Positions 5,258 through 9,677 of a stretch of 9,677 nucleotides of DNA are shown piece by piece. The stretch covers positions 1 through 9,677 of the forward strand of contig WJMB01000340.1 of assembly GCA_014728185.1 (NCBI GenBank), read 5' to 3'. The translations under genes were made by a program, and so were the position numbers. The first letter of the stretch is position 1, and the number at the start of each line of letters is the position of its first letter. This DNA is from Candidatus Coatesiibacteriota bacterium. Lineage in GTDB: Bacteria > RBG-13-66-14. The notes beneath the pieces were generated by a model. It did no database searches. It was not told the origin of the DNA and was given only the letters and a program-made list of their open reading frames with translations.

Positions 5258-6439
5258 ATGGAGACCGCCGTCTGGAGCCTCGTCGGTTTGATCGCCTTCG
5301 TCTACCTGGGCTACCCTCTGCTGATCGCCCTGATCGGCCTGCTGCGCGACTACCGCCCCCCCGGCGTCGTCGATCCCCTCCCCTCCCTGACCCTGTTGAT
5401 CCCCGCTCATAACGAGGCGGCGGTCATCGCCGCCAAGCTGGAGAACACCCTGGGACTGGACTACCCGGCGGAGCTCTTCGAGGTCGTGGTGATCAGCGAC
5501 GCCTCCTCCGACGGCACCGACGGGATCGTCGCCGGCTTCGCCCGCCGTGACGACCGGGTGAGATTGATCCGCCAGGAGCCCCAGGCGGGCAAGGTCGCCG
5601 CCCTGGAGCGGGGCTTGGCCGAATCCTCCGGTGAAATCATCTGCTTTTCCGACGCCAACTCGGCCTACGATCGCGAGGCCCCGCGTCGCCTGGCCGCGGC
5701 CTTCGCCGATCCCGAGGTGGGCTGCGCCTGTGGTCGGCTGATCCTCAGCGGGACGGACCAGTCGGGGACCGCCGGCGGTGAGGGTCTCTACTGGCGCTAC
5801 GAGGATTTCATCAAGGCCGCGGAGAGCCGCTCGGGGACGATGCTGATGGGCGCGGGGACGATCTACGCCGCCCGGCGGGAGCTGATCCCCCGGGTGCCGC
5901 CCCACCGCGCCGACGACTCCATCGTGCCGCTGAGTATCGCCAAGCGGGGCCGCCGGGTGGTTTGGGTGCCCGAGGCGATCGCCCGGGAGCGCACCGCCTC
6001 CGCCGCCGCCGAGGAGTTCCGCCGCAAGGTGCGGATGATCAGCCACGACTTCGGCGGCTACTTCTATCTGAAGGGTTGTTGGAACCGCCCCGGCGTCGGC
6101 CTGAGGCTGCTGTTCCACAAGTTGTTGCGTTGGCTGGTGCCGGTGTTCTATCTCGCCGCCCTGGGCCTGGCCGTGCCCGACGCCCTGAACGGCTCCCTGC
6201 CGATGGTCGTCGCGTCCTCCGTGTTGGGCGGCGGGTTACTTTGGGGGGTGGCGGCCTGGTGGGCGATGCGCCGGGGTTGGCGTCCGCGGAGTCTCCTCGG
6301 CCGTCTTGCCGCCCTGCCCGGTCACTTCGTGATGGTCAACGCCGCCGCCCTGGGCGGGATCTGGCGCTCGTTGACCGTGGGCAGCCCGGCCACCTGGAAG
6401 ACAGCCGACAGCGCCCACGGGGGGCTGGGCGATGACTGA
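5258..6439 (+). CDS. Membrane-bound family 2 glycosyltransferase
   Basis: This 393-residue processive-type or lipid-linked GT2 enzyme would act at the cytoplasmic face of the inner membrane. An N-terminal membrane segment (about 5-29) precedes the GT-A domain. LLIPAHNEA at 46-54 is the first nucleotide-binding strand, SDASSDGT at 80-87 carries the conserved aspartates D81 and D85, and FSDAN at 130-134 gives the DxD-like metal site. ADDS at 218-221 supplies the usual acidic pair, and FRRKVRM at 254-260 takes the place of the QxxRW region. HKLLRW at 287-292 begins the C-terminal membrane part, with likely spans near 291-306, 315-336 and 350-369. GGGAG at 5243-5247 is a possible ribosome site. 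The stop overlaps the next gene by eight bases, implying coupled translation with the methyltransferase. The product sugar cannot be predicted. Confidence 0.9.
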   Translation: METAVWSLVGLIAFVYLGYPLLIALIGLLRDYRPPGVVDPLPSLTLLIPAHNEAAVIAAKLENTLGLDYPAELFEVVVISDASSDGTDGIVAGFARRDDRVRLIRQEPQAGKVAALERGLAESSGEIICFSDANSAYDREAPRRLAAAFADPEVGCACGRLILSGTDQSGTAGGEGLYWRYEDFIKAAESRSGTMLMGAGTIYAARRELIPRVPPHRADDSIVPLSIAKRGRRVVWVPEAIARERTASAAAEEFRRKVRMISHDFGGYFYLKGCWNRPGVGLRLLFHKLLRWLVPVFYLAALGLAVPDALNGSLPMVVASSVLGGGLLWGVAAWWAMRRGWRPRSLLGRLAALPGHFVMVNAAALGGIWRSLTVGSPATWKTADSAHGGLGDD

Positions 6440-7223
6440 GCGGGATGCCGCCTTCCGGCGCGTCGCCGAGATGGAGGCGGTGCGCGACTTTTACGACCAC
6501 CAGGCCCCCCCCGAGGGTCGGCTGAGTCTGCTGGCCCACGGCCGGGGCCGTCCGCTGCGCGAGACCGTTCTCGAACCGCTGTATCAACTGCGCGACGCCG
6601 CTCTAGGTGACCTCGCCGGACGCCGTGTCCTCGAGCTGGGCGCGGGCTACGGCGCCGAGTCCGTCGAGCTGGCCGTTCGCGGCGCCGAGGTCTGCGCTCT
6701 GGACTTCGCTCCCGCCAGACTGGCCCTGGCCCCGCGCCTGGCCGAAGCCGCCGGGGTCGAGCTTGGCTGCGTCGCCGGGGACTGCCACCGCCTGCCCTTC
6801 GCCGATTCCTCCTTCGAGCTGGTCTACGGCAACGCCGTGCTGGCCCACCTGGACCGCGCCCGCGCTTTGGCCGAGGTGCGGCGTGTACTCAAACCCGGCG
6901 GGCGCCTGATTCTCGTCGAGCCCCTCGAGGCCCACCCTCTGCTACGACTTTACCGCCGACGGCTGGGCCGTGGCGGCGTAGTGGCCTACATGGGTTGGGA
7001 TGAGCTGGACATCGACCACCTCGGCGGCGGCCACCGGTTGTCCGCCCACGGCCTGACCTCGCCTTTGCTGCTCATCCCCGCCGCCCTGGGGCTTCACGGG
7101 CGCTTATGGCGTGGAGCGGCCCGGCTGCTCAACCACCTCGACGCCTGGTTCTTCCGCCGAACGCCCCGCCTGCGCCGCCGAGGCTGGATCTGCCTGGCGG
7201 TCTACGACGGGGTCGCCCCGTGA
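6432..7223 (+). CDS. Class I SAM-dependent methyltransferase (copy 1)
   Basis: This 263-residue protein has a Rossmann-like methyltransferase fold. VLELGAGYG at 66-74 is motif I for S-adenosylmethionine. D91 ends the second strand, where it would bind the ribose hydroxyls, GDCHRLPF at 116-123 is the adenine-contact region, and LKPGGRL at 153-159 is the post-III motif. These place it with Methyltransf_11/25-type enzymes. A C-terminal extension rich in leucine and arginine (HPLLRLYRRR, then RRRGWICLAVY) is shared with the next gene, so the two are tandem paralogues. Its place in a glycosyltransferase operon suggests it methylates a sugar, a lipid carrier or a glycan end; the substrate is not visible in the sequence. 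It starts inside the GT2 gene (ATG at 6432) and ends overlapping the second methyltransferase. Confidence 0.88.
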   Translation: MTERDAAFRRVAEMEAVRDFYDHQAPPEGRLSLLAHGRGRPLRETVLEPLYQLRDAALGDLAGRRVLELGAGYGAESVELAVRGAEVCALDFAPARLALAPRLAEAAGVELGCVAGDCHRLPFADSSFELVYGNAVLAHLDRARALAEVRRVLKPGGRLILVEPLEAHPLLRLYRRRLGRGGVVAYMGWDELDIDHLGGGHRLSAHGLTSPLLLIPAALGLHGRLWRGAARLLNHLDAWFFRRTPRLRRRGWICLAVYDGVAP

Positions 7224-7981
7224 GGCGCGCCGCCCTCGGCAAGCGTCGCGAGTTCTTCGCCCGAGCCCCGGGGCGGGGCGGCCTGCGCGGCCTGGCTCTG
7301 GGCGTGCCCCTGGGCCGCCAGCCCGCCCTGCCCGCCCTCCGAGCCGCCTGGTTGGCGGCCCTGGGTGAGATCGTCGGACGGCGAGTTCTCGAGCTGGGCT
7401 GCGGCCGGGGCGGCGAGCTCCTCGAACTACAGCGGCGCGGCGCCCGCGTCGTCGGCCTCGAGCTGACCCCGCGACGGTTGAGCGCCGCTCGGGGCAACCT
7501 GCCCGACGCCGGGTTGGTCGTCGGCGACGCAGAGCGAACGCCCTTCCGCGACGGCGCCTTCGATGCCGTGATCACCAACTCCGTCCTGCTGCATCTGGAC
7601 CGGCCCCGGGCTCTGGCCGAGGTGTCCCGACTGCTTGCCCCGGGTGGACGGGCCGTCTTCCTCGAACCCACCGACGGCCATCCCCTGTTGCGTCTCTACC
7701 GCCTGCTGCGCCCCCGGCGCGGCCTGGTGAATTATCCGGATCCGACCGAGTTCCCGCGCCTGGCCCGGGGAAACCCGCTGGAGTTGGTCGAACTCAGCTA
7801 CTGGTACCTCTACGCCGCGCTGCCCGTGCTTTTCACCCGTCTGACTGGTCGCGGCGGCCGCCGCCTCGAGGCCTGGACCCGTCGTTTGGCCCGGCTCGAC
7901 GAGCGCCTCTTCACCCTACGTCCCGATTGCCGTCGCCGCGCCTGGCTGGTGCTGGCGGTCTACCGCAAGCCCGCAGCCTGA
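7220..7981 (+). CDS. Class I SAM-dependent methyltransferase (copy 2)
   Basis: This 253-residue methyltransferase is a paralogue of the gene just before it. Motif I is VLELGCGRG at 56-64, E81 ends the second strand, VVGDAERTPF at 100-109 is the adenine-contact loop, and LAPGGRAVFLEP is the post-motif region. It shares HLDR-[AP]-RALAEV, EP-x2-[AG]HPLLRLYR and the C-terminal R-x-W-x2-LAVY with copy 1. I place the start at GTG 7220, which overlaps the upstream stop as GTGA. The longer in-frame opening from 7106 would overlap copy 1 by over 100 bases and adds a low-complexity proline/arginine stretch. No strong Shine-Dalgarno is present, which fits translational coupling. The N-terminal segment before the fold differs from copy 1, so the two may have distinct acceptors. 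The substrate is unknown. Confidence 0.86.
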   Translation: MRRAALGKRREFFARAPGRGGLRGLALGVPLGRQPALPALRAAWLAALGEIVGRRVLELGCGRGGELLELQRRGARVVGLELTPRRLSAARGNLPDAGLVVGDAERTPFRDGAFDAVITNSVLLHLDRPRALAEVSRLLAPGGRAVFLEPTDGHPLLRLYRLLRPRRGLVNYPDPTEFPRLARGNPLELVELSYWYLYAALPVLFTRLTGRGGRRLEAWTRRLARLDERLFTLRPDCRRRAWLVLAVYRKPAA

Positions 7982-8016
7982 ACACGCGCCGCTGAACCCC
8001 TGAAGAAAGGTTCCTC

Positions 8017-9677
8017 TTGGAAACCATCCGCACCACCGCCCAGCTCGCCGATCGCGAGGTCTCCTTCGAGCGGCCCCTGGACCCCGAGGCCGTCGCGCTG
8101 ACCTTCCTCGGCGGCGTGGGCGAGTTCGGCAAGAACATGCTGCTGCTCGAGGACGCAACGGGTATCGTCGTCCTCGACTGCGGCCAGGCCTTTCCCGATG
8201 ACACCCTGCTCGGTGTCGACTCGGTCATTCCCGACATCGGTTATCTGGAGGCCCACGCCGAACGGGTGCTGGGCTACGTGATTACCCACGGTCACGAGGA
8301 TCACATCGGCGCCCTGCCCTACGTGCTCCCCAAGGCCCCGGCGCCGATCCACGCCACCCGGCTGACCCTGGGGCTCATCGACGGCAAACTGCGCGAGTAC
8401 AAGCAGACGCCCAAGGTGAAGCGGGTCTGCATCGAGGAGGACGAGCCCTTCGACCTCGGTGGTTTCACCTTCGAGCCCCTGGCCGTGGCCCACTCCGTGG
8501 CCGACTCCGTCGGGCTGGCCATTCACACCCGGGCGGGGACGCTGCTGCACACCGGCGACTTCAAGCTCGATCCCGAGCCCGTCGACGGCCGACCCACCGA
8601 CCTGAAGGCCCTGCGCCGCCACGGCGCCCGGGGGGTGCGGCTGATGCTCTCGGACTCCACCAACGCCGAACTGGTCGGACGCTCCAAGAGCGAGGCCCGG
8701 GTCGGCGCCGCCCTCGACGAAGCCTTCTCCCGCACCAGGGGCCGCATCCTGGTCACCACCTTCTCCAGCCACATCCACCGTCTGCAGGGCATCGTCGACG
8801 CCTGCCGGCGCCACGGGCGCAGCCTGGTGGTCACCGGCCGATCCGTGGAGAGGAACGTGCGCATCGCCCGGGAGCTGGGCTACCTCGAGGCCCCCCAGCA
8901 ACTGCTGGTCAACGCCAAGCACGTCGACCAGCTCCCCGCCGGACGGCTGTGCATGATCGTCTCCGGTTCCCAGGGTGAGCCGCTCTCCGCCCTGGCCCGC
9001 ATCGTCACCGGCGAGCACAAGCACATCAAGCTCGAGCCCGACGACCTGGTCATCTTCTCCGCCAAGATCATCCCCGGCAACGAGGTGGCCATCAACCGGA
9101 TGATCGATCGCATCCTGGCCCACCAGTGCGAGGTACTCTACGAGGGCCTGAGCGACATCCACGTCTCCGGCCACGCCTATGCCGAGGAGCTGATCGAGGT
9201 CCTCGACCTGGTCCGCCCCGAGTTCTTCGTGCCGGTCCACGGCGAGCTGCGCCAGCTCCACGCCCACCGCAACCTGGCCCGCCGCGCCGGCTTCGACGAG
9301 CGGCGCATCTTCCTGCCTCACCTGGGCGCCCGGTTGGTCCTCGACCCCAACGGCCTGCACTGGGACACCCCCGTCGAGGCCGGCCGCGTGCTCGTCGACG
9401 GCAAGGGTGTCGGCGACATCGGACCCATCGTGCTGCGCGACCGCCGCACCATGTCCGACGACGGTATCCTGGTGATCATCGTCATCCTGCGCCGCCAGTC
9501 CGGCGAGGTGCTGCGTGAGGTCGAGCTGGTCACCCGCGGCCTGGTCTACATCGACGAGAACGAGGACTTCCTCGCCGAGGTAACCGGGTTCATTCACGAG
9601 CTGATCCAGCAGGCCGAACCCGACGTCCGCGAGGACGAGGAGTTGCTGGGCGACTGGCTGCGCCGCAAGACGCGCCG
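8017..9677 (+). CDS. rnj: Ribonuclease J (3'-truncated by the window edge)
   Basis: The first 553 codons of RNase J are present; by comparison with known family C-termini (RKTRR-RPM...) only about a dozen residues are missing. The enzyme is a metallo-beta-lactamase/beta-CASP nuclease that acts in the cytoplasm on mRNA decay and rRNA maturation, with 5'-exonuclease and endonuclease activity. Visible motifs are GGVGEFGKN (32-40), HGHEDH (91-96; two-zinc ligands), AHSVADS (H159), HTGDFK (178-183; D181), SHIH in the beta-CASP part, HVSGHA (382-387), PVHGE (H408) and the C-terminal domain. All catalytic residues appear intact, as in active J1-type enzymes. The start is TTG at 8017, after AAGAAAGG at 8003-8010; the first ATG (codon 41) would delete the first strands. 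The gene follows copy 2 by 35 bases with no terminator, so co-transcription with the glycan genes is likely. Confidence 0.95.
   Translation, partial: METIRTTAQLADREVSFERPLDPEAVALTFLGGVGEFGKNMLLLEDATGIVVLDCGQAFPDDTLLGVDSVIPDIGYLEAHAERVLGYVITHGHEDHIGALPYVLPKAPAPIHATRLTLGLIDGKLREYKQTPKVKRVCIEEDEPFDLGGFTFEPLAVAHSVADSVGLAIHTRAGTLLHTGDFKLDPEPVDGRPTDLKALRRHGARGVRLMLSDSTNAELVGRSKSEARVGAALDEAFSRTRGRILVTTFSSHIHRLQGIVDACRRHGRSLVVTGRSVERNVRIARELGYLEAPQQLLVNAKHVDQLPAGRLCMIVSGSQGEPLSALARIVTGEHKHIKLEPDDLVIFSAKIIPGNEVAINRMIDRILAHQCEVLYEGLSDIHVSGHAYAEELIEVLDLVRPEFFVPVHGELRQLHAHRNLARRAGFDERRIFLPHLGARLVLDPNGLHWDTPVEAGRVLVDGKGVGDIGPIVLRDRRTMSDDGILVIIVILRRQSGEVLREVELVTRGLVYIDENEDFLAEVTGFIHELIQQAEPDVREDEELLGDWLRRKTR

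Noticed and set aside
4252..6118. Two minus-strand open frames of over 300 codons (4252-5169 and 5174-6118)
   Set aside because: Both are shadows of the GT4 and GT2 genes in GC-rich DNA; their translations show no family motif, whereas the plus strand has intact EX7E and DxD motifs.
7960..9597. Very long open frame on the minus strand (545 codons)
   Set aside because: It lies exactly antisense to RNase J, whose plus-strand frame has every family motif. The minus-strand protein is low-complexity (many G, D, V, Q, A) as expected for the complement of GC-rich codons.

Overview
The window comes from a GC-rich bacterium that I cannot place to phylum. Genes are packed with GCC, GAG, CTG and CGC codons; a hand count of the 60 bases from 6421 gives 45 G+C. 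Two predicted lipoproteins, polysaccharide-type glycosyltransferases and sigma-54-type promoter sequences fit a Gram-negative-type (diderm) lineage. This is an inference from gene content, not a classification.

Layout. Bases 1-581 hold no recognisable gene and are much poorer in GC (24/60 and 26/60 in two sampled lines). They contain a good intrinsic terminator at 292-314. Bases 582-1646 (minus) encode one isolated family 4 glycosyltransferase. Bases 1647-2570 are a second gene-free, lower-GC stretch that ends in a cluster of GC-rich hairpins. Bases 2571-3983 (plus) are a tight three-gene cassette: two small helical lipoproteins and a 99-residue protein with two membrane segments, none of known function. 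Bases 3984-4302 are a spacer with a perfect 21-bp inverted repeat. Each arm is a near-perfect sigma-54 (-24/-12) promoter, and the two point at each other. From 4303 a compact plus-strand operon follows: GT4 glycosyltransferase, membrane GT2 glycosyltransferase, two tandem paralogous SAM methyltransferases, then ribonuclease J, which starts at TTG and runs off the right edge.

How the genes may work together. The GT4, GT2 and methyltransferase genes overlap or nearly touch, so they are probably translated as one unit that builds and methylates a cell-surface glycan or glycolipid. RNase J, an RNA-decay enzyme, follows with a 35-base gap, its own ribosome site and no visible terminator. It may therefore be read from the same transcript. 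The sigma-54-like site at 4043-4057 is the best candidate promoter for this operon. Its mirror copy would make an antisense transcript running back into the lipoprotein cassette. That face-to-face arrangement is the most unusual signal in the window.
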